DNA of 64,000 nt from JBFMDN01 sp040753915 (GCA_040753915.1 JBFMDN010000006.1:77077-141076); one strand, 5' to 3'. Positions 52,375 through 62,469 are shown, counted from the first letter of the stretch. The notes: generated by a model not told the origin, from the letters alone. Program-made: numbers and translations.

Positions 52375-53383
52375 ATGGCTCTTGCCTGAAATGGTCCCAT
52401 CCGCCCCGTGGAAGGGGGGCTTCCGTTCCGTCTGCGCGTTTGAGTATTATGTCGTTCCCTTCGACCAGCATGCCGATAACATGAATCGCACAGCCTTCTG
52501 CTTCCAGCAAGGCTTTAACGGCATCGAGTCCCTCCGGTCTCACGGCAGCGAGGAGAACGTAATCTTCTCCCCCATTGAGCATCCAGTGCAAGGGATCCGA
52601 TCCGATCCTGGCCGCGGCTTCAAGGAGCGGCTCGCTCCGGGGAAGCGCATCCGCGTGCACGACCGCACCAAGCTTCGATTCATCACAGATGTGCCCGAGA
52701 TCGGAAGATAGTCCGTCCGAGATATCTATCGCTGCTGTGCACGATCCGGAAGAGGCCAGCAGCCTGCCCTCTTTCACATGAGCTCGAGGAGCCAAGTGTG
52801 CCATAATCAGCGGCTCCCTAATTTCTCCGGGCAGAGAAATCGAATACTGGAGAAGATGGCATCCCGCTGCCGAATCGCCTATGGCCCCCGTGAGGATCAG
52901 GGCGTCTCCCGGTTTCGCGGTGTGGCGGAACATTACCTGGTCCCGAGGCACCTGCCCCGTCACGGCGACATTGATGATTAGATCGGATTTGGAGCTAGTA
53001 GTGTCCCCCCCGAGCACGTTCACTTGAAACGCGCGACCGTATTCCGTGATTCCCCGGTAGAACCGATCGAGCCATTCCACATCCACACGATCGGGAACAG
53101 CCAGGCTGATGAACGCGTCCAGAGGACGTCCGCCGCAGGCCGCTATATCGGACAACTGGATAGCCAGCGATTTCGCCCCCATCAATTCGGGCCATCCCCA
53201 GTCGAGTTGAAAGTGAATCCTCTCTACAAGAAGGTCGGTTGTGACGAGCAGGTAATCGGGCCCATCGAATTCCATGACCGCGCAATCGTCACCGATGCCC
53301 TTCACGACGCGAGCGGGCCTTGTAATGCCATAGGGAGCTATGCGGTCAATGAATCCGAATTCGCCGACATCTTTCAGTTTCAT
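52373..53383 (-). CDS. thiL: thiamine-monophosphate kinase
   Basis: This 336-residue enzyme phosphorylates thiamine monophosphate to thiamine pyrophosphate, the last step of synthesis. The N-terminus MKLKDVGEFGFIDRIAP, the metal/phosphate block VVKGIGDDCAV and TTDLLVERIHF are typical. The ATG at 53383 opens the conserved part; a TTG at 53428 behind GGGAGG is a real alternative. The stop codon lies in a repeat element end. It is the last gene of thiM-thiE-thiL. Confidence 0.9.
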   Translation of the reverse strand: MKLKDVGEFGFIDRIAPYGITRPARVVKGIGDDCAVMEFDGPDYLLVTTDLLVERIHFQLDWGWPELMGAKSLAIQLSDIAACGGRPLDAFISLAVPDRVDVEWLDRFYRGITEYGRAFQVNVLGGDTTSSKSDLIINVAVTGQVPRDQVMFRHTAKPGDALILTGAIGDSAAGCHLLQYSISLPGEIREPLIMAHLAPRAHVKEGRLLASSGSCTAAIDISDGLSSDLGHICDESKLGAVVHADALPRSEPLLEAAARIGSDPLHWMLNGGEDYVLLAAVRPEGLDAVKALLEAEGCAIHVIGMLVEGNDIILKRADGTEAPLPRGGWDHFRQEP

Positions 53384-53489
53384 GGGTATCTGAGACTTTC
53401 TGTCCGTATGTGGGGGAGTCTCTGCCAAGAGAGCCTCCCATCCTCCGTTGCACAAGAGCTTGGACATTTATCCCGGCAATTGCGGCGGA

Positions 53490-54152
53490 TTATCCGTGAT
53501 CTGCGCCGCGTCTGTGCCTTTTGCCTGCTCGAACTTCCCGGACGAGGGCGCGAGTAGCCTGCTCGGGGTCCTCTGCTGCTACGATGGCGGTTACCACGGC
53601 CACACAATCCGCGCCTGCTTCAATGATGCTCCGTGCGTTCTCGAGCTTGATGGATCCGATCCCCACAAGGGGAAGAGAGGTCATCGTCCGAGCCTGTCTG
53701 AGGCCATCAAGCCCCCAGGCCCTGGTCAACTCCGATTTGGTTCCCGTGAGAAAAACTGGGCTCACACCCAGATAGTCCACGAATGATACCGCCTCGTCAT
53801 TTATGTGGGACGGATCTTCAACCGACAGCCCGATGATCCGGTCCGGTCCAAGGATACTTCGAGCCACGCTCGCTGGCATGTCACTCTGGCCCAAATGAAC
53901 CCCATCGGCATCGAGCGCGAGAGCCACGTCGATTCTATCATTGATGATGAAAGGTACGCCGGCTTCATTGAGGACGTCCTTGATCTTGAGTCCCTCTTCG
54001 TAGAATGCCCGGGTATCGAGATCCTTTTCTCTAAGCTGCACAGCCGAGACACCGCCCTTCACCGCGGTCCGGACGATCTCCCAAGTTGAGCGTCCCTGGG
54101 CGAATGCGCGATCTGTCACCAGGTACACTTCCCACGCTGCGGCATCGATCAT
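53490..54152 (-). CDS. thiE: thiamine-phosphate synthase
   Basis: This 220-residue TIM-barrel enzyme joins hydroxymethylpyrimidine diphosphate and thiazole phosphate. VQLREKDL, INDRIDVALALDADGVHLGQ and the phosphate loop GIGSI are all present. The ATG overlaps the thiM stop by 4 bases (ATGA), so translation is coupled. Confidence 0.94.
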   Translation of the reverse strand: MIDAAAWEVYLVTDRAFAQGRSTWEIVRTAVKGGVSAVQLREKDLDTRAFYEEGLKIKDVLNEAGVPFIINDRIDVALALDADGVHLGQSDMPASVARSILGPDRIIGLSVEDPSHINDEAVSFVDYLGVSPVFLTGTKSELTRAWGLDGLRQARTMTSLPLVGIGSIKLENARSIIEAGADCVAVVTAIVAAEDPEQATRALVREVRAGKRHRRGADHG

Positions 54153-54952
54153 GCGTTAGAAATCCTTGCCGTTTCTTCGAGATCCTTGGGAGAAATGGTA
54201 TAGAGCTCATCGAGAACGCGAACCCAGAAGCTCCCCGGTGCATGGGCAACTGCTGCGGCCCTTTCTCCGGCAAGGCCGAAAAAGGCAAGTGCCGAAGCGG
54301 TCGCGAGCAAGTGATCCTCTTCTTGGGCTAGAAATGCCCCGATGATGACGCTTGCAGCGCAGCCGGTACCCGTGACGTATCCCATGAGCGCATGGCCTCC
54401 AGACACGATCAAAGAATTCTTCCCGTCGGTGACAAGGTCGCGCTCTCCCGTGACAGCGATCACTGTGCCCAATGACTCGGCTATGGACGCGGCAGCATCA
54501 ATGGCGTCCTCCATCGTGTGTATGGAGTCGACGCCACGTGTTGTGCCACCCTGCGGAGAGAGAGCAAGGATCTCCGAAGCATTTCCCCGGATAACCGTTG
54601 GTAATGCAGACTTGATGAGGCCCATCGCCGTTCTGGTCCTCAGCTCGGTGGCTCCTGCGCCAACTGGATCGAGAAGATATGGTTTGCCCATGTCCACCGC
54701 AACATGCGCCGCGGCATGCATGGACTCAATCCAAGGGACCGACAAGGTGCCTATGTTAATAACGAGAGAGCTCGATATTTTTGCCAGGTCTTCCATTTCC
54801 TCTGCCGCGTGGGCCATGATGGGAGACGCTCCCATCGCGAGGAGCACGTTCGCAGTGGAATTCATCACCACGTAATTTGTAATGCTGTGGACCACGGGTT
54901 TCGAGCTCCTGATGCGTTGCAGTATTTCGGCGGCGGATTTGCCGTAATGCAT
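54149..54952 (-). CDS. thiM: hydroxyethylthiazole kinase
   Basis: This 267-residue salvage kinase phosphorylates hydroxyethylthiazole. VHSITNYVVMNSTANVLLA and LLDPVGAGATELRT, then VIRGNASEILAL, are family signatures, and a catalytic Cys lies in GTGCAASVIIGAF. GGAG lies 9 bases before the ATG. No TPP riboswitch was found upstream, which is unusual for thi genes. Confidence 0.94.
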   Translation of the reverse strand: MHYGKSAAEILQRIRSSKPVVHSITNYVVMNSTANVLLAMGASPIMAHAAEEMEDLAKISSSLVINIGTLSVPWIESMHAAAHVAVDMGKPYLLDPVGAGATELRTRTAMGLIKSALPTVIRGNASEILALSPQGGTTRGVDSIHTMEDAIDAAASIAESLGTVIAVTGERDLVTDGKNSLIVSGGHALMGYVTGTGCAASVIIGAFLAQEEDHLLATASALAFFGLAGERAAAVAHAPGSFWVRVLDELYTISPKDLEETARISNA

Positions 54953-55239
54953 TGTCCACAACTCCTTTCAGATCGGATTGAATACCCCTTTGCAGGAATG
55001 TCATTGGCCGGGTTTGCGCACTCCCGTTTCGAGTTTCGAGTGTCACAGGACACTCCCAGTACGGGAATAAGCTTGATCTTTTTCTGGGTATGGCCATAAT
55101 GGAAGGCCGACCAATGGAATGATTTCCACCGACTATCACGCTACGTTTTTTCACATTCTGCATTAATATTTATCAGAAGAGCCCGCGGTGCGCAATGGCC
55201 CGGCCGCCGCATCAGGCAATCGAAAGGAGGACTCGGCCT

Positions 55240-55956
55240 ATGAAAGAAAAAGAGATTTTCTACAATCCTTTTCGTCTCATCAGCCCCACGATAAACCTTG
55301 AGGTGTCCAGGATTCAGGAGCTGTATGAGACGGCTCCGGGAGAGGTCACTTGCCTGGAAGAAGGATTGTTGATCATGACCGGCAAGCTGATCGAAATGAC
55401 TCAACTGCTTCACAAGACCTTGCTGGTTTATGACCCGGAGAAGCTGGAGGAATGCGAGCGGCTGGCCGAAGAGATCCATTCCGAAGAAAAGGGCCTCACA
55501 GGAGACTTGGTATGCCATCCGGATACCAGGGGCGAAGTGTTGAGAACAGTCGTTCTGTTCCCGGGCCGTCTCGAAAGAATGGGCGACCTTTTGGAGAGCA
55601 TCATCACCGTGGCCCGCATCAAGCACCGTGACGGCATCGTGTTCAGCGACAAGGCTCTGGCAGAATTGGATCAACTGTTCTCTTTGTTTGTGGACATGCT
55701 GAGGAATTTCCAGGACGTCCTGGTAACTCGGAACAAGACCCTTCTGGAATACATTTGCATAGAAGGGAGAAAAGTCACGCAAGTGGCCCTCGACTCCAAC
55801 GTTGCCCACGAAGAGCGGCTTTGCGAAGGTATTTGCTCGCCCAAAGCATCCTCGCTATATCTGGACATCCTCGATTCCATCAAGAATGCGAACCATCACC
55901 TGATGCAAATGGCGGAAAACCTCCTGAAGATAGCCAAGACCGAGGAGCCACATTAG
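55240..55956 (+). CDS. PhoU-like helical protein
   Basis: This 238-residue, all-helical protein resembles the PhoU domain found in Na/Pi cotransporter-associated and magnesium/phosphate regulators (EECERLAEEIHSEEKGLTGD, LERMGDLLESIITVARIK). GGAGG lies 8 bases before the ATG at 55240; an earlier ATG lacks such a site. There is no transporter or PhoR gene next to it. It may modulate phosphate uptake or signalling. Confidence 0.75.
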   Translation: MKEKEIFYNPFRLISPTINLEVSRIQELYETAPGEVTCLEEGLLIMTGKLIEMTQLLHKTLLVYDPEKLEECERLAEEIHSEEKGLTGDLVCHPDTRGEVLRTVVLFPGRLERMGDLLESIITVARIKHRDGIVFSDKALAELDQLFSLFVDMLRNFQDVLVTRNKTLLEYICIEGRKVTQVALDSNVAHEERLCEGICSPKASSLYLDILDSIKNANHHLMQMAENLLKIAKTEEPH

Positions 55957-56016
55957 CACGAGTCCCTGGCTTACCCTAGGGGTCAGTCGTCATATCTACG
56001 CTTGTGATGAAGAATA

Positions 56017-56055
56017 TGCGAAGGGCGTTTTTCTTGGAGAAAGCCGCCCTTCGCA
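56017..56055. terminator. long hairpin between convergent genes
   Basis: TGCGAAGGGCG (56017-56027) pairs perfectly with CGCCCTTCGCA (56045-56055), extended inside by TTTCT/AGAAA. It lies between two convergent genes and could end transcription from both sides, although no classical U-tract follows. Confidence 0.5.
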
Positions 56056-56074
56056 CGGCTTATGCAACTGCCTG

Positions 56075-57463
56075 TCAACTGGGAAATGGACGATCCGTGT
56101 TTCTCCCCGCTTTTCTCGACCTGTAGTGCATGAGTCTCCGCTGGTACGCGGACCAGATAGGCTTGTACGCGCCAGGAATTGTACCACGTTCTTGGAATCC
56201 CCTCATGATTTGGGCTGCAAGGCGTGCTTTCTCCGAAGTGGATAATTGATCTTTTTTCCTCTGATACTCCCGAATCTCGGGGTACATCACCATGGGAATG
56301 CATCCGGTGGATGGAGCGGGAAACGCTGCGCAAATGCGACGGTAGATAGCAGGCAACTCCTCCTCTTGAATGTTGCCGAAAGATATTTCGCTCACTTCGC
56401 ACGGTTGCACGTCTCCTCGCGCAGTGATGAACATGTACTCGAAGCGGCATTGGCAGCCCAGGGCCTCATCTTTTTCCAGCCACGTGGAAAGACCGCTCAA
56501 GGGAGGGTGAAACCGGTATGCCGGATCTCGGTACAGATCCTTCTGTAGTTGGGCAAGCACCGGGCTGTGCGGGATAACTCCTCGGCAGGCCTCTCTCCCT
56601 GAGGGTTTCTTCTCCATCACTCGAATCTCTGCGACACCCAACTCTTTGGCAAAGTCGTAATACTTCTTGAAGTTCTCGGGTTCCAGCAGATCGTCTGGTG
56701 GTACGAGCGATAAGCACGTGTATACACCGGCCTTCTTGAAATGGCCCACCGCGTTGACCGCGTTCTCGAAGGCCTTGGGATGACCCCTCATCTTGTTGTG
56801 GGGTTCCGGAACATAATGATCCAGGCTCACCCAGACCCCGAACAGACCGCTCTGCTTAAGCTCGTTCGCTTTTTCCTCCGTCACGCCGAAGCCGGTGGTG
56901 AACATCCACAGGCAGGTGTCGTCGTTCACGTGTTTCACCAATCTGAGGAACCGGTCGTATCGGAACATTGGCTCGCCGCCGTGGAGAATTATGAACGGTA
57001 CACCCAGCGCCTCCACCTGAGAGATCGTCTTCTTCATCAATTCTTCGTCAAGCTCTTCAGTTCTGTGCTTGGCATCTGTCGAGCAAAATTCGCAGGAATA
57101 CGGGCACATGTTCGTGGTAGAAATTGAGACGATTCCCGAGGGAACTTCCGTGATATCGAGGTTGTTGAGGTAGTTGGAAAGCCTCTTGTCAAACGCACGG
57201 GAAGGAAACGGAGGAAAGGTGGAATCGATGACCACCTGATCGTTAAACCGCACCATGTACCGGTACTTCAGGACCGCGTACTCGAGGAAAGATAGCTTCA
57301 GGAAGTTGTAGATGGAATCGACCGGACTGACGCCCTTCTCTCTACGTATCACGCGATTATCGCCATCCAGCAGCAGTTTCAAGGCCCGCTGAAAAAACCT
57401 CGCATACCATGCGTACGCTGCGCTACCCGTTATGTTGCTCGTATGGGATGCTGGTTGCATCAT
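56075..57463 (-). CDS. radical SAM enzyme with C-terminal Cys cluster motif
   Basis: This 462-residue protein has the radical SAM triad CPYSCEFC near residue 120 and HGGEPMFRYD. A C-terminal segment with CQCRFEYMFITARGDVQPCEV resembles SPASM/Twitch auxiliary-cluster motifs. The N-terminal 100 residues are helical and unrecognised. The substrate is unknown; related proteins modify peptides or small lipids. The ATG at 57463 has GGAG 8 bases before it. It stands alone, convergent with the PhoU-like gene. Confidence 0.85.
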   Translation of the reverse strand: MMQPASHTSNITGSAAYAWYARFFQRALKLLLDGDNRVIRREKGVSPVDSIYNFLKLSFLEYAVLKYRYMVRFNDQVVIDSTFPPFPSRAFDKRLSNYLNNLDITEVPSGIVSISTTNMCPYSCEFCSTDAKHRTEELDEELMKKTISQVEALGVPFIILHGGEPMFRYDRFLRLVKHVNDDTCLWMFTTGFGVTEEKANELKQSGLFGVWVSLDHYVPEPHNKMRGHPKAFENAVNAVGHFKKAGVYTCLSLVPPDDLLEPENFKKYYDFAKELGVAEIRVMEKKPSGREACRGVIPHSPVLAQLQKDLYRDPAYRFHPPLSGLSTWLEKDEALGCQCRFEYMFITARGDVQPCEVSEISFGNIQEEELPAIYRRICAAFPAPSTGCIPMVMYPEIREYQRKKDQLSTSEKARLAAQIMRGFQERGTIPGAYKPIWSAYQRRLMHYRSRKAGRNTDRPFPS

Positions 57464-57648
57464 CTGCACGACTCCTCACCCGTCTCATTGACCGCTGCTC
57501 GCCCGGCTTGTCCACTCGAGGCGATCGGGAAATTCCCTGGCCGGATCACGGAAGCTTCAGGCCAGAGATACTCCTACCAAATTGGTCAAATATCTTTATC
57601 ACCCTCTTTACCTCCCTGTCAAAGGCCCAATGAAACCAACGTCTCGCA

Positions 57649-58893
57649 TCAGAGGAGACCCCGCAGAGTGCGCACCAGTCGCTCCAGCGCACCCATGTTG
57701 TGACCCGGCAGAAACGAATCCACGTGCGGCAGAGCTGTTTTCATTCCTCTGCACGTCGGCTCGTACTGCGACGAGCCGAGCAAGGGATTGATCCAGATTA
57801 GTCTATATGCCTTGCGCTGGACCTTGGTTATCTCCCGCTCGAGGAGATCGAGATCGCCCCTATCCCACCCGTCCGAGTGAAGCAACAGCACTGTGGACGA
57901 AGTGATCATGCCGCCCCCTCGATAGGCGTTGAGCTCTGCAAGGGATGCACCGATGCGCGTACCCCCTGACCAATCCTTAACCGCGTGCGAAATCTCCTCC
58001 ATCGCGCGATGAAACGGTAGCCGGACCAGCAGAGGCGTGACCCGGTGCAGCCTCGTAGCGAATACAAAGGTTTCGACCCGAGTCGGAACATGCTGGAGCT
58101 CTTTGATGAATCGCAGCATGAAGCGCAGGTAAGGATTCATGGACCCGCTGACATCGCACATGAAAACAAGCTTCTTGACGCGACGTTTCTTCTTCAGCCT
58201 CGGAATCTCGAGGATCTCTCCCCCGTACCGGGAGCACTTTCTGAACAATCGGCGGAAGTCCACGCTCACTCCGCTTTCAACCGATCTTCGCCGACTGCTC
58301 GAACGTTTGAGAAATGGTTGGAGGATTTCTCGAATGAGCCTAGCCATGCGAGGGTCCTCTCCCTCCGGAAGCTCTTTGAAGTCCACATTCCTGAGGACCT
58401 CTCGAGGAGAATACATCACGTACGGCAGGGCATTCCTGGCTTCGAGATCCTGTGAATCCGATAGCCCAGCAACGGAAGCCACCACATCTTCCTCCGCCGA
58501 GGCAGCCTCATCATCGCCTGGAGATAAATCGTTGCGTCTAAGAGGCGACTTGTCGTCGGCCCGAAGGAAGTCCGGGGCCACGGAAGAGCGCTCCAGCCAA
58601 AACTCGAAGAAGAGACGCTCAAAGGTCTCGGTTTCCTCCACGCGCGTGAGAAAGACTGACTTGAGAGCCTGTTTGAAGTCCTCGACGCTCTCGACTCCAA
58701 CCTTCGCTATTGCGCTCAACGCATCCATGAGCGAGGCAGGGGAAACTGCCAGGCCGTGATCCTTCAAGAGCCGTCCGAACGATATCACAGCTCCTGCAAA
58801 AGACTCTTCCGGAATAGGACGAGCACCAGGCGAGGGAATTCCGCTGCCCCTTGTGTCTTTTTTCCCAGGTTTACGCTGCGCTGAATTGTTCAC
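57649..58893 (-). CDS. CoxE-like von Willebrand A domain protein
   Basis: This 414-residue protein has a helical N-terminus, an acidic linker and a C-terminal VWA domain with the MIDAS motif CDVSGSMNPY near residue 255 and TRIGASLAELNAY. CoxE/NorD-type proteins act with MoxR ATPases to insert metals or mature cofactors. The GTG start at 58893 has GGAG about 9 bases before it. It follows the MoxR gene in the same direction. Confidence 0.85.
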   Translation of the reverse strand: MNNSAQRKPGKKDTRGSGIPSPGARPIPEESFAGAVISFGRLLKDHGLAVSPASLMDALSAIAKVGVESVEDFKQALKSVFLTRVEETETFERLFFEFWLERSSVAPDFLRADDKSPLRRNDLSPGDDEAASAEEDVVASVAGLSDSQDLEARNALPYVMYSPREVLRNVDFKELPEGEDPRMARLIREILQPFLKRSSSRRRSVESGVSVDFRRLFRKCSRYGGEILEIPRLKKKRRVKKLVFMCDVSGSMNPYLRFMLRFIKELQHVPTRVETFVFATRLHRVTPLLVRLPFHRAMEEISHAVKDWSGGTRIGASLAELNAYRGGGMITSSTVLLLHSDGWDRGDLDLLEREITKVQRKAYRLIWINPLLGSSQYEPTCRGMKTALPHVDSFLPGHNMGALERLVRTLRGLL

Positions 58894-59031
58894 TGTGTAC
58901 GCTCCAGCACAATGATTCCGGATGATCGGAGGGTATCGTGTGTCGTGAGCCCGTCCGCGCCGACACCAATTGGTTGCCGGCACGGTGTGCACCCGACCGA
59001 AGAAAGAGGATGCTCGTGCCCTTCCGTCCGC

Positions 59032-59943
59032 TCAGCACATTTTTCCGATCATCACGTCGCGCAGGATAGAGTCACGGAAATCAGGATTGGTCCACAGCTC
59101 GTGAAACTGCTGCATATCTTCCCGGTACTTGAGGATGCAACCGAGGGTTTGCTCCACAGTCTCTTCGTCCAGGGACGTCCTGTCCAGGGCAAGGAGTGCG
59201 GAAGCCCAGTCCAGAGTCTCTGCTATGCCGGGTTTCTTGAGCAGGTCCTCCTGTCGCAATCGCTGCATGAAAAGGGCAACCTGGAGCGCCAACTGCTCCG
59301 GAACACCGGGCACGCGCGCACCGATGATCTCACGCTCTTTCTCGGGCGTGGGATAATCGATCCAGTGGTAGAGACATCTCCGCTTCAGTGCGTCGTGAAT
59401 ATCTCTGGTTCGATTGGAAGTCAAAATCACTAGTGGCTTACGCACGGCCTTGAGCGTGCCTATCTCCGGTATGGATACCTGGAAGTCCGAGAGCACCTCC
59501 AGAAGCAGTGCCTCGAACTCCTCATCCGATCTGTCAACTTCGTCGATCAGCAAAACCGGCTCCCGCTCTTGAGCAGACAATATTGCCTGCAGCAACGGCC
59601 TCTTTATCAGAAACTCCTCCCTGAATATCGACCTTTGCATGTCCTCACGATCGAGCCTGCATTCTTCTCCGAGCCGGATCTGGAGGATCTGCCTTGGGTA
59701 GTTCCACTCGTACAGCGCATGATTCGCATCAAGCCCTTCGTAGCACTGCAGCCTAATGAGGTCTGTCTTGAGCATTCGAGCCATCACGGCTGCGGTTTCG
59801 GTCTTTCCCACGCCTGGTTCGCCCTCGAGGAAGAGGGGCTTCTTCATGGACCACGCCAGGAACAGGACCGTAGCAAGACCGCGATCCGGAATATATTTCT
59901 CGCGTAGCAGAGCTTGTTCGACAGAGTCTATGGAATCGAACAT
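59032..59943 (-). CDS. MoxR-family AAA ATPase
   Basis: This 303-residue AAA protein has Walker A GEPGVGKT (residues 41-48), Walker B LLIDEVDRSD and sensor NRTRDIHDALKRRC. It pairs with the downstream VWA protein as in CoxD/CoxE and NorQ/NorD, chaperones for metalloenzyme maturation. The target metalloenzyme is not obvious in this window. GGAAG lies 6 bases before the ATG. Confidence 0.9.
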   Translation of the reverse strand: MFDSIDSVEQALLREKYIPDRGLATVLFLAWSMKKPLFLEGEPGVGKTETAAVMARMLKTDLIRLQCYEGLDANHALYEWNYPRQILQIRLGEECRLDREDMQRSIFREEFLIKRPLLQAILSAQEREPVLLIDEVDRSDEEFEALLLEVLSDFQVSIPEIGTLKAVRKPLVILTSNRTRDIHDALKRRCLYHWIDYPTPEKEREIIGARVPGVPEQLALQVALFMQRLRQEDLLKKPGIAETLDWASALLALDRTSLDEETVEQTLGCILKYREDMQQFHELWTNPDFRDSILRDVMIGKMC

Positions 59944-59957
59944 GGGAATCTTCCGTC

Positions 59958-61178
59958 CTAGAGGTTGGAGGAGCCACACGAACGGCGAGGCCGCTCCTGA
60001 TGGGAATAAACCTTATCTATGGCAGCAGCGAGTGCTGCCGTAGCTGCACGAAGATCTTCTCTCGTATGGTCGCTCATGAGGGTAAACCGAAGCCGAGCGG
60101 TCCCTTCGGGAACAGTGGGGTATCGGATCCCATGAGCGAATACTCCACGGCTCAGGCACTCGCTACTCACCTCCATGGTCGCTGACGACTCGCCGATAAG
60201 TACCGGGACTATGTGGCTGGGACCTGTATTCGGAGCCAGCCCTGGGGGAAGCATCTCTCGAAAGGTCTTCGCGTTTTCCCACAGACGGAGTCGCCTCTCT
60301 TTGCCCTCCTGGGAAGCTACGATCCCGAGGGCAGTGAGAGTCGCGCACATGAGAGCAGGTGGCAGGGCGGTCGTATAAATCAGCGATCGTGCCTTGTTGA
60401 CAAGGAGCTCTATGAGTTCCTTACTGCCGGCCACGTATGCGCCGCACGTTCCCACGCCCTTTCCCAGAGTACCCATCTGGATTTCCGGCACAACTCCCAG
60501 CTCTTGTGCCAGTCCCTGGCCGTCTGGTCCGAACACCCCTGTGGCATGGGCCTCGTCGACCATGAGCAGCGCCCCTCGTCTGCTGCAAATCTCGTCGAGC
60601 TCTTTGAGTGGCGCACAATCTCCATCCATTGAGAATACGGATTCGGTGACCACTACCTTTCGCCTGAAACCGGGGGCTTTGAGCAGGCATTCCACGTTCT
60701 CGAGGTCTTTGTGCGGATATACCTTTACCTGCGCCCGGGAAAGCCTGCACCCGTCAATAATGCTCGCATGATTAAGCTCGTCGGACAGGATTAGATCCGG
60801 TGCTGCTGCCAGGGAGGAAAGTGTTCCCAGGTTTGCCTGGTATCCGCTCCCGAAGACCAGGGCTGCCGGCACTTCCTTCCATTTAGCTATGAAGTTCTCC
60901 AGCTCGCGGTGGGCTTCACTGTTTCCGGCTATCAAGCGTGATGCTGTGGAACCGGACCCGCAGCGCAGGGCAGATTCGGCCAACGATCGAGCCACCAGAG
61001 GATGGCCGGCCAAGCCAAGATAGTTGTTACTGGAGAAGTTGAGGACCTCTTGGTCCCCCACAATGCCGGTCCGTCCCGGCATTCCCCGCATTTCGGGCAT
61101 GGCTCGATAGAGATTGCGGGCCCGAAGCTCTTCGAGTTCTGTGCTCCAAGATGAATGCAACTTAGGATCGACGCGCAT
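59958..61178 (-). CDS. bioF: 8-amino-7-oxononanoate synthase-type PLP enzyme
   Basis: This 406-residue alpha-oxoamine synthase condenses an acyl thioester with an amino acid. The PLP Lys is K240 in MGTLGKGVGTCGAYV, with Asp208 in LMVDEAHATGVFG and NYLGLAGHP near the N-terminus. Biotin synthesis (BioF), glycine C-acetyltransferase and sphingolipid synthases share this fold. No other bio gene is adjacent and it stands before moxR, so the assignment as BioF is the family default. GGAG lies 8 bases before the ATG. Confidence 0.78.
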   Translation of the reverse strand: MRVDPKLHSSWSTELEELRARNLYRAMPEMRGMPGRTGIVGDQEVLNFSSNNYLGLAGHPLVARSLAESALRCGSGSTASRLIAGNSEAHRELENFIAKWKEVPAALVFGSGYQANLGTLSSLAAAPDLILSDELNHASIIDGCRLSRAQVKVYPHKDLENVECLLKAPGFRRKVVVTESVFSMDGDCAPLKELDEICSRRGALLMVDEAHATGVFGPDGQGLAQELGVVPEIQMGTLGKGVGTCGAYVAGSKELIELLVNKARSLIYTTALPPALMCATLTALGIVASQEGKERRLRLWENAKTFREMLPPGLAPNTGPSHIVPVLIGESSATMEVSSECLSRGVFAHGIRYPTVPEGTARLRFTLMSDHTREDLRAATAALAAAIDKVYSHQERPRRSCGSSNL

Positions 61179-61406
61179 ATCCGTGCTCCAAGGTCTTCCT
61201 GGAACAAGAAATACCACGGAGAAGACCGTCCCGTGAAGTGGGTAGAGAGACCCGAGGATACTTCCCTAGGCGCAGCAGATGGGGGACGCAATCCGGCAAG
61301 GCGATGAATGCTTGTGCTCTCGGAAGTTTTTTTCGTGACGCTCCCTGGGTTGCCTGGTATTCTTGGCGAGTTGAAGAATTTAGCTTGAGCAGGACGAGCA
61401 CGCGGT

Positions 61407-62252
61407 ATGGAAATAACATTTTGGGGGACAAGAGGTTCGATAGCGGCCCCCGGTCCGAAGACAGTCATCTTTGGAGGAAACACGACGTGCCTCCAGGTTA
61501 CCCTTTCGTCTGGTCGCACCGTAGTCATTGATGCGGGAACCGGCATGAGAAACCTCGGGGACGTCCTGGGCAGCAGCTCCCGTTCATTGGAATTCTACCT
61601 CTTGATGACGCATGTCCACTGGGATCATCTTATGGGATTCCCCTTTTTTGCGCCGTTATTTCAGGACCGATGCCACATTATTCTGGACGGCTCACCCAAG
61701 GGACTGGAAGGCCTCAAGAACATTTTCGGAGCCCGTCGCGTTGACGGGACGTGGCCGATATCATTCGATGATCTCAAGGCGAAGATAGAGCCCAGGCACG
61801 ACCTGGCTCGCGGTCCCCTTCGTATAGACGACACCACTGTTGAGGCTCACCGAATTCAGCATCCTCAGGGGGGGATGGGGTTCAAGTTTTCTGAGAAAAC
61901 GGGAACCTTCGTATTTCTCACGGATAACGAGCTGAGGGAGGACGGTTGGAAAAACACGTGCTTCAAGGACTTCGTAGAATTTTGCAGCGGTGCGGATCTG
62001 CTGGTCCACGATTGTCAGTACTTGCCGGATGAGCTCCTCGTACGCAAGGGATGGGGGCATTCGGATACGCAATCCGTGGCCGAGCTCGCGGTGAAAGCGG
62101 AAGTAGGGAGATTGATACTGTTTCATCATGACCCGTGGCGGACTGACGAGGGAGTTCGGGAGCTGGTATCCCGGTGTAGCGAGCATGTTGCCCAACTCGG
62201 CTCGAATGTACCTGTGGAAGGGGCAACCGAGGGGTCTTCTCTGCGCATCTAG
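61407..62252 (+). CDS. metallo-beta-lactamase-fold hydrolase
   Basis: This 281-residue soluble MBL-fold protein has the metal motif THVHWDHLMG (His69, His71, Asp73, His74), then HRIQHPQGG and LVHDCQYLPDE, and LILFHHDP at the end. It resembles the PQQ-like/RNase Z-like and phosphodiesterase branch, with a phosphodiester or cyclic nucleotide substrate possible. A GAGCACG tract before the ATG is a weak ribosome site. It is divergent from bioF. Confidence 0.88.
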   Translation: MEITFWGTRGSIAAPGPKTVIFGGNTTCLQVTLSSGRTVVIDAGTGMRNLGDVLGSSSRSLEFYLLMTHVHWDHLMGFPFFAPLFQDRCHIILDGSPKGLEGLKNIFGARRVDGTWPISFDDLKAKIEPRHDLARGPLRIDDTTVEAHRIQHPQGGMGFKFSEKTGTFVFLTDNELREDGWKNTCFKDFVEFCSGADLLVHDCQYLPDELLVRKGWGHSDTQSVAELAVKAEVGRLILFHHDPWRTDEGVRELVSRCSEHVAQLGSNVPVEGATEGSSLRI

Positions 62253-62469
62253 CGCCATGGAGGAACTTTTCGATCGGAGTGTGCTCAAACCATAACTTTG
62301 CTGATCGAATTTGTAACCTTTCCGTGCTATTATCCGCCCCAAACACCCAAGATCTTCAGTGACTATCTAGCGGCAGCGCTCTGTCTACGGTGGCAATAGC
62401 ACGGTGTCGAAGGCGACGAAAGCAGACGTCCTCATCATGGAAGCTGCTTCATTCATAGGGAGGAAGGAC

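Noticed and set aside
54953..55160. TPP riboswitch upstream of thiM.
   Set aside because: The conserved CTGAGA and GATCTGGATAATGCC-type elements are absent on either strand.
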